DNA from: Phyllobacterium pellucidum
GTDB taxonomy: Bacteria > Pseudomonadota > Alphaproteobacteria > Rhizobiales > Rhizobiaceae
NCBI RefSeq assembly: GCF_013327855.1
Contig: NZ_JABUMX010000005.1
Span: forward strand, 1 to 64,000
Direction: 5' to 3'
Length of the DNA stretch: 64,000 nucleotides
The position numbers were made by a program, and so were the translations under genes. This document shows, in pieces, positions 36,485 to 45,730 of the stretch (the stretch's first letter is position 1; each line of letters opens with the position of its first letter). The notes beneath the pieces were generated by a model, which saw only the letters and a list, made by a program, of their open reading frames with translations, ran no database searches and was not told the origin of the DNA.

Positions 36485-37869
36485 CGCCCGATTATCGTTT
36501 CCGCCCAGAACAGCGTGAACTCATTGCCATCCCAAAGACCCGCACCATCGATGTTTTCGAGTTGCAGAAGCGGCCAGACCGCATCGGCTTGCGATTTCGC
36601 CACCGGCAGGCAGATCGTTTCATCATCGAGATAGATGTTCTCCCCCGAGGTCCTGAGCCGGGCCGCGCGAAACATCACTGGAAACTCGCCGAGCCAGGGC
36701 TTGGCAATCAACGCATCCTCGTAACGGCCGTAGGCCGATGCGAGGTTTTCGGCGGGAAGGTTCAACGGTGCGTCGGACGGCATGGTGCTCCCGGTCTGCT
36801 CCGCGATCTGCGCCCGCAGCGGAACGCTGGACGGATAGAAGACGAGCTCGGCATCGAATGTATCGCCGATGGCATAGACGCCCGCAGACACGCCTGCAGC
36901 AACGGGGACATATTCGACGAGAACGGCAGGCCGGTCGCTGCCTTGGAGCCAGGTTTCGATACGCCGCAGCTTGTCAGGCTGGGTCTCGCTGCGGGTAGCC
37001 CAGACGCGCCAGGTATCCGATATGCGGAGCGCCCCGTCATCATCGAGCAATGCCGCACGCGTGATGTTCCAACCAACCATCTGGCGGACGTCCTGACTCA
37101 GCGGATCGGCGAGGTCGGCCTGACGGCGATAGGCTGCGGCCAGAAGATGCAGCATGGCAAGCTCGGTGATTGCCGCAGTGGGACGGGCCGATGCGGGAAG
37201 CACAAAAAGGCGCGTCGGCAGGGTATCCACACGCAGGGCCAGGCCGGGCGCCTTGGCATCAAACAGGCGTTGTGCCATCACCCGGCATGCGGCCGATGCT
37301 TTGGCCGGAAAGGCGGCAAGACCGCCATCCAGTTGATCGCCAAGCCAGATATCCAGTTCATCGAGGCCATTGGCGATGGAAGCCTCACGCTCGATCCGGC
37401 TTCGCTCGCGGGCAGCGGCGGCGCGGGCATCCGCTTTTGGATCAGCCGGTGCCTCGGCATCTTCAACCGCCTCGATCGAGACCCGAGGTTTATCAGCAGC
37501 GTTCGTGGCGGGCCCGGTAGAAGGGCCACGGCGGCGCGACACCCATTCGGCTACCCACTCGGGAGCCGCTGCGGTCGCAAATTCTGCCTCGCCTTCAGCG
37601 CGTAGCCACATGAGCGCGAGGCCGTGCTTGCAAGGAAACTTTCGGCTTGGACAACTACATTTATACCCGGCGTCGACTTCCGAAACGACTGTCCGGTAAG
37701 GCGTGGAGCCGGACCCCTGGCACTCGCCCCAAACCAGGCCAAAGCCGTCCTGGGCGAGCGTCGGCCAATTCGAGCGGTTGAGGAGTTTCTTCGCAGCCGC
37801 AAGTGATGCCTGATCCGGCGCAAGCGCTTCGAGCCTTGCCAGGGTCAGGCTCAATGAACCCTCCGGCAC
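36472..37869 (-). CDS. SWIM zinc-finger protein, first gene of a MoxR-VWA operon (YehQ-like)
   Basis: This is a 465-residue protein with a SWIM zinc finger near its N-terminus: Cys71-x-Cys73 followed by Cys80-x-His82 (CSCPSRKFPCKH), the CxCxnCxH signature thought to bind DNA or protein. A long helical domain follows, then a WYL-like mixed C-terminal half. The frame opens with GTG at 37869 and no in-frame ATG exists upstream before a stop codon, so the start is uncertain, as the ribosome binding site is weak. It resembles E. coli YehQ. Its stop overlaps the DUF5691 start by 13 bases. Confidence 0.82.
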   Translation of the reverse strand: MPEGSLSLTLARLEALAPDQASLAAAKKLLNRSNWPTLAQDGFGLVWGECQGSGSTPYRTVVSEVDAGYKCSCPSRKFPCKHGLALMWLRAEGEAEFATAAAPEWVAEWVSRRRGPSTGPATNAADKPRVSIEAVEDAEAPADPKADARAAAARERSRIEREASIANGLDELDIWLGDQLDGGLAAFPAKASAACRVMAQRLFDAKAPGLALRVDTLPTRLFVLPASARPTAAITELAMLHLLAAAYRRQADLADPLSQDVRQMVGWNITRAALLDDDGALRISDTWRVWATRSETQPDKLRRIETWLQGSDRPAVLVEYVPVAAGVSAGVYAIGDTFDAELVFYPSSVPLRAQIAEQTGSTMPSDAPLNLPAENLASAYGRYEDALIAKPWLGEFPVMFRAARLRTSGENIYLDDETICLPVAKSQADAVWPLLQLENIDGAGLWDGNEFTLFWAETIIGRWTA

Positions 37870-38112
37870 GGTTGCATCTGCCTGGGGCTCTTCATTCTCG
37901 CTCTGCTTTGCGAAGTTTCAGTCCGGTCTAACATAGGCTTTGATTACAAATTCTTGCGTAAAATTCGTCTAATACAAGCTAATTGCCGCAATCTTACGTT
38001 ACGTCTCATCCCCTAGTAAAGCAGCCCAAAGTTGTCTTTGGATGTGTTCGGACGGAACGCTTCATCAAGCTGAGATCAGCCCGTCCGGATTGCGTATTCT
38101 GCCGGTTCACTC

Positions 38113-39570
38113 CTAGGCGCCTTGCGCCTCGGCCACGAGACGCAGATCGGCGTGAAACCGTTTGATTTCCAAGTGCTGGCGCTCGAGGTCCGGCAGGCGC
38201 AGCAGGTAAGAGGGATGAACCGTCGCAAGAAGCGATCGTGTACCATCGAGGGGCATCAGGACGCCTCGAACATCGGTCAAGCGTCCCTGCCGCCCAGTCA
38301 AGGAGGCCAAGGCGGTCGCGCCAAGAGCAACCACGAGTTGCGGCTTCACAAGATCGATCTCCTGCCGCAGCCACCATTTGCAAGCCTCGATCTCGCCGGC
38401 ATTGGGCTTTTGATGAATGCGTCGCTTGCCTCGCGGCACATATTTGAAATGCTTGACGGCGTTGGTAACGTAGACATTTCTGCGATCGATGCCGACTTCC
38501 GCCAATGCATTGTCGAATACTTTGCCAGCCGGACCGACAAAGGGGCGTCCCGCCAGATCCTCCTGATCGCCCGGCTGTTCCCCGACAAACATTACTCTCG
38601 CATCGGCCGGGCCTTCGCCGAATACGGTTTGCGTGGCGTTGCAGTGAAGCGGGCAGCGGGTACAACGCCGCGCTTCTGATCCAAGGTCCTCGAGCGAGCC
38701 CGGGACAGGGGTTTCGTGGTCCCCGGAAATTCGAAGCGTCGTCGCTTCCTGCAAGCGATCGTGGAAAAGCGGTGGCATCGTGGGCTGCCGCTGCCGCATT
38801 TCCATTACGCTTCGTTCGGCGTTCCCCACGAGCTCAGGTATCAAAACTGCCTCGGGAAGGTTCTTCCAGTACTTTTTCGGCATTTCCGCCCGCATTGCCT
38901 TTAGCTTCAATCGTGCCGGATTGAAGATGCTCGCGTAATAGGTGCGCCAGAGATCGTCAGTTGTATCGGAGGCAGTCGACTTTTCCGCAGGCTCCCGCGA
39001 CGTGACAAGATTTTGGCCATCCCACATCATCGACCCCCGGGGAGTGGCGATGATCCAATCCATATCCGTGAAACGCCGCTGGAAAAACGGCGCCACACGC
39101 TCCACGATAAAGTGGTCGGGTTCGAACCACGCCACGAACTGTCTTCGTGCGCGGGCCTCCTGGTGGACGACCTCCTTGAAGCGCACAAACGCCTTCATCT
39201 TGTGACTGTCACGCCGCACCGATTTTTCCAGTTTCAGCACTGCCGCCACGTCCTCGTCAGAAGCCACGTTCAACAGGCTCTTGTCACTCTGCATCCGGGA
39301 CAGGATACGGTACAACAAGCCAAACCGTGCGGGGCTGCTGTGGCAGATAACTGTTTCGGCGAGGTCGATGAATCTTTCAGTTGCAGTGACGGCATGGGAC
39401 CCGTTCGCCGCTTCGCTCGCGTCGGGGATCGAAAGGCCGAGCATGTCTGATGCCCCTGCGGCATCGCTCCACATGACGTCGTTGGGTTCAATGCCGTGCG
39501 ACAGCAGGCGCCGCGCGGCATCGCGCCATTCGATGAAATCTCCCCTGCCCTCCAGAATGACGCTTCGCAT
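38113..39570 (-). CDS. udgX: UdgX-type uracil-DNA-binding protein fused to a DUF4130-like N-terminal domain
   Basis: This two-domain DNA repair protein has 485 residues. The N-terminal half (about 80-250) matches the TIGR03915/DUF4130-like domain. The C-terminal half (about 285-480) is a family 4-like uracil-DNA glycosylase fold with an Fe-S cluster site (Cys303, Cys306, Cys310 and probably Cys398), GEQPG at 330-334 and HPSYLLR at 452-458. The KRRIH loop at 382-386 is the UdgX hallmark; its histidine bonds covalently to the uracil-derived abasic site in the characterised mycobacterial enzyme. Start and stop overlap with the radical SAM gene (TGATG), so both are made together. Confidence 0.92.
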   Translation of the reverse strand: MRSVILEGRGDFIEWRDAARRLLSHGIEPNDVMWSDAAGASDMLGLSIPDASEAANGSHAVTATERFIDLAETVICHSSPARFGLLYRILSRMQSDKSLLNVASDEDVAAVLKLEKSVRRDSHKMKAFVRFKEVVHQEARARRQFVAWFEPDHFIVERVAPFFQRRFTDMDWIIATPRGSMMWDGQNLVTSREPAEKSTASDTTDDLWRTYYASIFNPARLKLKAMRAEMPKKYWKNLPEAVLIPELVGNAERSVMEMRQRQPTMPPLFHDRLQEATTLRISGDHETPVPGSLEDLGSEARRCTRCPLHCNATQTVFGEGPADARVMFVGEQPGDQEDLAGRPFVGPAGKVFDNALAEVGIDRRNVYVTNAVKHFKYVPRGKRRIHQKPNAGEIEACKWWLRQEIDLVKPQLVVALGATALASLTGRQGRLTDVRGVLMPLDGTRSLLATVHPSYLLRLPDLERQHLEIKRFHADLRLVAEAQGA

Positions 39571-40811
39571 CAGAGCAGTGCCAGTTGTTCGGGTTTTCTT
39601 TGAAACATGTGGTTGAGGTCGGCACTGTCTATCAGCCGGTGCGGCGACCAGCCGTCAGCGACGATGAACGCCTTGACCTTTTTCAACGACACGCCAAGCC
39701 GCTGCAGATCTTCGAGGCGTAGGCGGCGATGCCGCCGCCCCGAAAGGATCGCCTTGACCGTCTTCGTTCCAAGCCCGGGAATGCGCAGCAGGATTTCGCG
39801 CGCCGACCGGTTGATATCCACGGGAAATCGCTCACGATGCGCCAGAGCCCAGGCGAGCTTTGGGTCCATGTCCAGATCCAGCATTCCGTCCGGCCGCGCC
39901 GATGTGATTTCCTCAATGTCGAACCCATAGAATCGATAGAGCCAATCTGCCTGATAGAGCCTGTGCTCGCGTTCGAGCGGCGGCCGGATCAGCGGAAGGT
40001 TCTTCGACGCGTCCGGTATGGGACTGAACGCGGAATAATATACCCGGCGCAGCTGGTATCCACCGTAAAGGCGCGAGCTGGCGCGCAGGATCGTCGCATC
40101 GCTAGCCCCATCTGCGCCGACGATCATCTGCGTGCTCTGCCCTGCAGGAACGAAACGCTTCCGCCGCTTTGTCTGCAGCGTCGGCTCGTTTGCCGCCTCG
40201 ATTTTCAGCCGCAGATCGGCCATTGATTTTCGTATTTCGCCCGGCCGCTTGTCCGGTGCAAAACGGGCAATACCCGAATCTGTAGGCAACTCGATGTTGA
40301 TCGAAAGGCGATCGGCATAAAGCCCGGCCTCCTCGATCAAATGTGGCGAAGCGTCGGGTATCGTCTTCAAATGAATATAGCCGCGAAAGCCGTGGGTCGT
40401 GCGCAGTTCCCGGGCAACGCGGACCATTTGTTCCATCGTGTTGTCCGATGAGCGGATGATGCCCGATGAAAGGAACAGGCCCTCGATATAGTTGCGCCGA
40501 TAGAATTCGAGCGTGAGCCAGACCACTTCCTCCACGGTAAAGCGCGCCCGCTCAACATTGCTCGAAGATCGGTTGATGCAGTAGGCGCAATCGAAGATAC
40601 AGAAGTTCGTGAGAAGAATTTTGAGGAGCGAGATACAGCGCCCATCCGGTGCGTAAGCGTGGCATATGCCTGCGCCCTCGGTCGATCCCAATCCGCCCGA
40701 CCTGGACGAGTCACGCTTCACCGTTCCGCTGGAGGCACATGAAGCGTCGTACTTTGCTGCATCCGACAAGATGGCCAACCGGTGTTTCAAGCTCTTCTTC
40801 ATAATGTTCAT
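39570..40811 (-). CDS. putative DNA modification/repair radical SAM protein (TIGR03916 type)
   Basis: This is a radical SAM protein of about 413 residues. The [4Fe-4S] motif CxxxCxxC lies in FCIFDCAYC (residues 71-78 from the chosen start). The conserved family opening AKYDASCASSG is present. The C-terminus has a helix-hairpin-helix DNA-binding motif (LRIPGLGTKTVKAIL). This family nearly always sits beside the UdgX/TIGR03915 gene, pointing to a shared job in DNA damage. The reaction is unknown. The start is uncertain: ATG at 40811 or 40802, neither with a strong ribosome binding site; longer frames lack family-like sequence. Confidence 0.85.
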   Translation of the reverse strand: MNIMKKSLKHRLAILSDAAKYDASCASSGTVKRDSSRSGGLGSTEGAGICHAYAPDGRCISLLKILLTNFCIFDCAYCINRSSSNVERARFTVEEVVWLTLEFYRRNYIEGLFLSSGIIRSSDNTMEQMVRVARELRTTHGFRGYIHLKTIPDASPHLIEEAGLYADRLSINIELPTDSGIARFAPDKRPGEIRKSMADLRLKIEAANEPTLQTKRRKRFVPAGQSTQMIVGADGASDATILRASSRLYGGYQLRRVYYSAFSPIPDASKNLPLIRPPLEREHRLYQADWLYRFYGFDIEEITSARPDGMLDLDMDPKLAWALAHRERFPVDINRSAREILLRIPGLGTKTVKAILSGRRHRRLRLEDLQRLGVSLKKVKAFIVADGWSPHRLIDSADLNHMFQRKPEQLALL

Positions 40812-41091
40812 GATATGTTCTTGGTGTGACCAGGTCAAGACCTCCCTAAATCGCAAGGACTGCGCCAATCGGAGCCAACAACCAAATAACGCGCAACCAT
40901 GCACCGGCGGTTTTTGTGGATCAGGGCAAGTGCCGGCGCGCTTTGCTCAAGCTTTTTATGTTGCAGTTGAAACTTAGCGTTTGACGCCGCCTGTCAATGG
41001 TTCTCTAACTGGATGCAGCGCTGGGTCTTCTGACGGCACGCCAGCGCTTGCGAGCGTTCAATGCTCCCGCCATCACGAGCAGGAGAGCGAT

Positions 41092-41226
41092 ATGGCCAAA
41101 GGTCAACAACGTAGCAACAAGGAAGTTCGAAAACCCAAACAGGCGAAGGCCCAGGAAGTGAAAGCGGCGGCGCCTGCGGCCTTTAGCACGACGGCGAAGC
41201 GCCTGGAGAATCCGAAAGGGCGCTGA
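41092..41226 (+). CDS. small basic protein (44 aa)
   Basis: The ATG at 41092 follows AGGAGAG. The product begins MAKGQQRSNKEVRKPKQAKA, then an alanine-rich stretch and ends in ENPKGR; it is strongly basic, has no hydrophobic helix and is probably disordered. The gene converges with the histidine kinase gene, 16 bases away. Short Lys-rich proteins with this start occur in rhizobia, from memory, without known function. Confidence 0.55.
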   Translation: MAKGQQRSNKEVRKPKQAKAQEVKAAAPAAFSTTAKRLENPKGR

Positions 41227-41242
41227 CGAAAGGCGAGTTCCA

Positions 41243-43543
41243 CTATCCCCTCTCGCGGCGCAGCGCGAGAATATGGCGGATCTTGCGGGCGAGTGCCTCA
41301 CGCTGATAGGGCTTGGAGAGAAGTTCCACGCCCGGGTCGAGCCGCCCGCCATGGACGATGGCATTTTCCGTATAGCCAGACGTGAAAAGCACTGCGATCT
41401 GCGGCAGGCGCTGGCGGGCCTGGCGCGCAAGCTCGGGACTTCCGAGCGGTCCGGGCATAACGACATCGGTAAAAAGCACGTCAATCGGAACACCGCTCTC
41501 GATGATCGAGAGCGCGCTCGCCGCGTCCTTGGCCTTGAGCACGCGATAACCGAGATCGCCCAGCATTTCGACGACGGTCGCCCTCACCTCCTCGTCGTCC
41601 TCGGCGACGAGGATCGTCTCCGTGCCGCCGATCGTCGGGCCAAGATCGGTCTCGATCAATTCGTCTTCGTTCTGCTGCGCGCGCGGCAGATAGAGTTTTA
41701 CCGTCGTGCCCTGGCCAATTTCCGAATAGATCTTGACGTGACCGCCTGACTGCCTGACGAAACCATAGACCATGGAGAGGCCCAGCCCAGTGCCGCGACC
41801 GACCGATTTCGTCGAGAAGAACGGTTCGAACGCCTGGGCGAGGACGGCGGGCGTCATTCCTGTCCCCGTATCCGTAACCGCCAGCATCACGAACTGACCG
41901 GCTTCCGCCTCCGGATTGCGCCGCACATAGGCATCGTCGAGCGAAGCATTGCCGACCTCGATCGTCAGCTTGCCGCCATCGGGCATGGCATCCCTCGCAT
42001 TGATAGCGAGATTGAGCAGCGCGTTCTCGATCTGCGCCGGGTCAACCAGCGTATTCCACAGTCCGCCGGAGCGAACGATCTCAATCTCGATCGATTCACC
42101 GATGGTCCGTCGCATCATGTCGCCCATACCGGCGATGAAACGGCCGATATTGACGACCTTGGGTTCGAGTGCCTGCCTGCGTCCAAACGCGAGAAGCTGG
42201 CTCGCCAGCTTCGATCCGCGGCTTACGCCCGCCAGGGCGTTTTCGATCCGCCGTTCGCCCCGCGCATTGCCGGCCATGTCCTTGGCAAGGAGTTGCAGAT
42301 TGCCCGATATGATTTGCAGGAGATTGTTGAAGTCGTGGGCAACGCCGCCGGTAAGCTGGCCCAATGCTTCCATCTTTTGCGACTGGCGCAGTTGTTCTTC
42401 CGTTTTCGAGCGCTCGGCGATTTCGTCGAGAACCCGCTGTTCCAGCGTGGCGTTAAGCCGTTGCAGCGCCTCTTCCGCATTACGCCGGACGGTGAGTTCG
42501 CGATCGGCCGCCTGAAACAGCCTGGCGTTGTCGATGGCTGTCGCCGCCTGTCCAGCTACGCCGACGAGGAGCGTTTCATGATCAGGCTGGAACTTGCCAG
42601 GTTCGTTATGTCCGAAGAACAACCCGCCGAGTACCTCGCCGGTGCGCGAAGTCACGGGTACCGCGAGATAGCTTCGAACCGGCAGATGACCCTTCGGCAT
42701 GCCCTTGTGAGGAGCATTTCGGCCATAGCGCGGATCTGCGATAATATCGTGCGAGAGGACGACGCCCTCGCCCTTGAACGTCGGCTCGAATACCGCCGTA
42801 TTGCGCGGCATCGGAAATTTCGAAAAGGCATCCTTGTCGACGCCGGAGAGCGCGTAGAGCATGTAGCTCTCGCCCTCCTTGTTGAGAACATTGTAAAAGA
42901 ATGCGCCAAACTGCGCGCCCGTCAGCTCGACGCCCGCGTCAGTCACCATCTGCACCACTTTGCCAAGGTCAAGCTCGGCGGCAATATTGGCGCCGGTACG
43001 ATTCAATATCTGAAGCAGGCGCGTCTCATTGCGAAGGGCTTGTTCGGCTTTGATCTTCGCAGTCGTCTCGACTACGATCGCCATAACGCCACAGGGCACA
43101 CCGTCCTCGTTGATCAGCGGCGAATAGTCCAGATTCATCCAGACCCGTTCCGGCTTGCCGCTGCGATGAAGGACGAGTTCCTGATCCAGATAGGCGAGCG
43201 TTTTTCCCTCCAGCCCGACCTTCATGACATTGTCGTTGAAATCGGCGACCTCCGGCCAGCCTTTTCTCACCTCGCTGCCGAGTAGCTGTGGGTGTCGCCC
43301 GCCGGCAAAGAGCGAGTAGGCGTCGTTGTAGATCATGATGCCGAGTTCGCCCCATAGCGTCACGATCGGCACTGGTGAATGAAGAATGAGCGAGATCGTC
43401 GACTTTAGGCTTTGTGGCCAGGCGTCAATTGGGCCGAGCGGCGTCAAAGCCCAGTCATAGTCTGCGATCAGCCGGGCAAGTTCGCCGTCGACGCGCAGGA
43501 ATGTGTGATCGTTGACAGGTGACACTCCTTCTTCAGCGCGCAT
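41243..43543 (-). CDS. hybrid sensor histidine kinase (PAS-GAF-HisKA-HATPase-REC)
   Basis: This is a soluble hybrid kinase of about 766 residues with no membrane helix. It has an N-terminal PAS-like domain (about 15-140), a GAF domain (about 180-340), a HisKA domain with the phospho-acceptor histidine in GGVAHDFNNLLQI, a HATPase domain (GRGTGLGLSMVYGF) and a C-terminal receiver whose phospho-acceptor aspartate lies in VLFTDVVMPG. GGGAG six bases upstream supports the ATG at 43543; a GTG at 43525 also fits. It is last in a KaiC-kinase operon. The signal is unknown. GAF domains of this kind can bind small ligands, haem or bilins; no Cys-His chromophore motif was seen. Confidence 0.88.
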   Translation of the reverse strand: MRAEEGVSPVNDHTFLRVDGELARLIADYDWALTPLGPIDAWPQSLKSTISLILHSPVPIVTLWGELGIMIYNDAYSLFAGGRHPQLLGSEVRKGWPEVADFNDNVMKVGLEGKTLAYLDQELVLHRSGKPERVWMNLDYSPLINEDGVPCGVMAIVVETTAKIKAEQALRNETRLLQILNRTGANIAAELDLGKVVQMVTDAGVELTGAQFGAFFYNVLNKEGESYMLYALSGVDKDAFSKFPMPRNTAVFEPTFKGEGVVLSHDIIADPRYGRNAPHKGMPKGHLPVRSYLAVPVTSRTGEVLGGLFFGHNEPGKFQPDHETLLVGVAGQAATAIDNARLFQAADRELTVRRNAEEALQRLNATLEQRVLDEIAERSKTEEQLRQSQKMEALGQLTGGVAHDFNNLLQIISGNLQLLAKDMAGNARGERRIENALAGVSRGSKLASQLLAFGRRQALEPKVVNIGRFIAGMGDMMRRTIGESIEIEIVRSGGLWNTLVDPAQIENALLNLAINARDAMPDGGKLTIEVGNASLDDAYVRRNPEAEAGQFVMLAVTDTGTGMTPAVLAQAFEPFFSTKSVGRGTGLGLSMVYGFVRQSGGHVKIYSEIGQGTTVKLYLPRAQQNEDELIETDLGPTIGGTETILVAEDDEEVRATVVEMLGDLGYRVLKAKDAASALSIIESGVPIDVLFTDVVMPGPLGSPELARQARQRLPQIAVLFTSGYTENAIVHGGRLDPGVELLSKPYQREALARKIRHILALRRERG

Positions 43544-43662
43544 ATCGGCTCCCACAGCTCCAGGCGTTGGTAAATTGCATAGCTAAGGACGTTAAGTCTT
43601 TGCAACTCCCCTGCAAAACGCACTAACGCAGAGGTGTGAAAGGTTGTTCCAGGCGCCGTCAT
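43468..43662 (-). CDS. possible small protein between the two histidine kinases
   Basis: A strong ribosome binding site (GGAGGGATC) precedes the ATG at 43662, 19 bases after the stop of the kinase upstream. The frame encodes 64 residues (beginning MTAPGTTFHTSALVRFAGEL) and overlaps the start of the next kinase by 76 bases. It has no hydrophobic helix. It may be a real small protein, a leader that couples translation, or chance. I keep it as a low-confidence call because the translation signal is good. Confidence 0.38.
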   Translation of the reverse strand: MTAPGTTFHTSALVRFAGELQRLNVLSYAIYQRLELWEPICALKKECHLSTITHSCASTANLPG

Positions 43663-43681
43663 GCCGATCCCTCCTGCCGCC

Positions 43682-45730
43682 TCATTTCGCGAGCGCCTTG
43701 GCGATCTGTGATGCAAGTTCCGCTTGCGTATACGGTTTGCCAAGCCGTGGCAGATCAATTCCCGAACCGGGCGGCAGGTCCGCATAGCCTGTTGCAACAA
43801 GGATCGGCAGTTGCGGATTTAGCGACAATGCGCTTTCCGCAAGTTCAGCACCGGTCATGTGCGGCATGGAGTAGTCTGTGATCAAAAGGTCGATTTCCTT
43901 GCCACTTTCGAGGAATTTCAGCGCATCGGCGCCGGAATTCGCCTCGTAGACCTCGTGGCCGAGGTCCTCAAGCATGTCCACGGTGCTCATGGCGATCAGC
44001 GCATCGTCATCTACAACCAGTATGCGCGCCCTGACGCCGCTGCCGGCGGTGCTGGCCTCTTCACTGACAGGTTCTGCTTGCTTCACGGCCCCGGTAACCG
44101 GTAGCCAAAGTTCTGCGGTGGTCCCTTTACCGAGCCGACTTGTCATACGGAGCGCGCCCTTGAGTTGGAGAGCAAGGCCGTGAATCATGGAAAGGCCCAG
44201 TCCTGTTCCCTTGCCGAGTTCCTTGGTCGAAAAAAACGGGTCAATCGCGCGCTTCAGCGTTTCCGGCGCCATGCCCAGACCAGTATCGCTGACGCCCAGA
44301 ATGATATAGTCGCCGGCACCAAGGTCATCGGTTGTCGCAGCGATGTCGGCACGCCTGAGGCTGACGACGACGGCGCCGCCATCCGACATCGCGTCGCGTG
44401 AGTTGACCACGAGGTTGAGCAGGGCAAGCTCGATCTGGTTGGCATCGGCGAGCACCGGCGGCAGGGCATCGGGAACGTCGTAACTGATGTGAACTCCGTT
44501 TCCGACGGATTTCGCCAGGAGGTCGTGCATGCCGCTGACAAGCGCGACCAAATCGGTGGGTTCGAGCTGCAGGTCCTGACGGCGCGCGAAGGCAAGCAGA
44601 CGCTGCGTCAGGGCGGCGCCTCGTTGCGCCCCTTGCAAAGCACCATCGACAAGCCGCGCCGCCTTTGAATTGTCGGCAACCGACTTGCGCAACAGGTCGA
44701 GATTGCCCAGCACCGCCATCAGCAGATTGTTGAAATCGTGCGCAACGCCGCCGGTCAACTGGCCGATCGCTTCCATCTTTTGCGCTTGCCGCAACTGGTC
44801 TTCGGCGACCTCGCGCTGGCGGATTTCGTCAAGCAGCGTGCGGTGAGCCTGTTCGAGTTCACGCGTTCGCTTGAAAACCCGATCCTCTAGAGTCTCGTTC
44901 AGCTGGACAAGTTCGGCCTCGGCGATTTTTCTGTTCGTAATATCGGAACATACCCCGACCAGTCGCTCGGGCTGGCCGAGCCTGTCGGAAACGACGCGTG
45001 CCCGTGCGTCGGCCCAGTGGGCGCTGCCGTCCGGCCACACCGTTCGGTGTTCGACCTGGAAATCGCGTCCGGTGCCTTTCGTCGTCGCAATGGCCGTGAG
45101 GACACGTTGCCTGTCGTCAGGATCGATGCTCGCGATGAGATCGTCATAGGTGAGAGCCTGATCGGCGCTTCGACCGAAGATGCCCCTGAACACATCGGAT
45201 GTGATCAGTCCGTTGTTGGCAAAATCGAGTTCCCACGTGCCGAGATTGCCGGCAAGAAGCGCCGTTTGCAGGCGCTCTTCGCCCTCGCGAAGTTCTTCGA
45301 GGCGGCTGAGGGCCTCATATTGCCGCCCGCGCGCCTTGAGCGCCGTCTTGGCGACACTGACAAAGGTGGTGGCATGAAACGGACGCTCGAGAAACGTCAC
45401 GTTGCCGAGAACCTCGGACAAGCGCGCGGCCGCTGGATTGCGCTCAGGACCGCCGCCGCGATGCGTCACGATTATGAACGGCAGATCCGACCAACTCGGC
45501 TGAACTTCAACCCATGCCGCGAGCGGCTTCAGGTCGGCGTTCCTTATGGCTTCCTCGGTAATCACCACAAAGCTGGCGCTCTCGCCAAGTAGGGAGGTCA
45601 GCACGTCGAGGCTCGGACAAACCTCTGACGCAATTGACGCTTCCGCGAGAATGGCCGCAGCAACAGCCGCGTCGCGGCCCATCGGAGCGTGTATAAGCGC
45701 CCGAGTGACATGATCGTTAAGAATTTTCAT
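43682..45730 (-). CDS. hybrid sensor histidine kinase (degenerate REC-PAS-HisKA-HATPase-REC)
   Basis: This hybrid kinase has 682 residues and no membrane helix. The N-terminal 135 residues look like a receiver without a clear acceptor aspartate. A PAS domain (about 155-275) is followed by a coiled coil (about 280-320), the HisKA motif GGVAHDFNNLLMA, the HATPase motif GKGTGLGLSMIHGL and a C-terminal receiver with Asp in DLLITDYSMPHMTG. It overlaps the KaiC-like gene upstream by 14 bases. That arrangement suggests the kinase receives its signal from, or sends it to, the KaiC-like ATPase; the N-terminal domain may be the dock. Confidence 0.88.
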   Translation of the reverse strand: MKILNDHVTRALIHAPMGRDAAVAAAILAEASIASEVCPSLDVLTSLLGESASFVVITEEAIRNADLKPLAAWVEVQPSWSDLPFIIVTHRGGGPERNPAAARLSEVLGNVTFLERPFHATTFVSVAKTALKARGRQYEALSRLEELREGEERLQTALLAGNLGTWELDFANNGLITSDVFRGIFGRSADQALTYDDLIASIDPDDRQRVLTAIATTKGTGRDFQVEHRTVWPDGSAHWADARARVVSDRLGQPERLVGVCSDITNRKIAEAELVQLNETLEDRVFKRTRELEQAHRTLLDEIRQREVAEDQLRQAQKMEAIGQLTGGVAHDFNNLLMAVLGNLDLLRKSVADNSKAARLVDGALQGAQRGAALTQRLLAFARRQDLQLEPTDLVALVSGMHDLLAKSVGNGVHISYDVPDALPPVLADANQIELALLNLVVNSRDAMSDGGAVVVSLRRADIAATTDDLGAGDYIILGVSDTGLGMAPETLKRAIDPFFSTKELGKGTGLGLSMIHGLALQLKGALRMTSRLGKGTTAELWLPVTGAVKQAEPVSEEASTAGSGVRARILVVDDDALIAMSTVDMLEDLGHEVYEANSGADALKFLESGKEIDLLITDYSMPHMTGAELAESALSLNPQLPILVATGYADLPPGSGIDLPRLGKPYTQAELASQIAKALAK

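Noticed and set aside
36262..37605. Plus-strand open frame of 447 codons opposite the DUF5691/SWIM genes.
   Set aside because: It crosses two real genes antisense and is Arg/Pro/Gly-rich without any motif.
42293..43285. Plus-strand open frame of 330 codons opposite the PAS/GAF/HisKA kinase.
   Set aside because: The kinase has all domains on the minus strand; the plus frame is a mirror frame.
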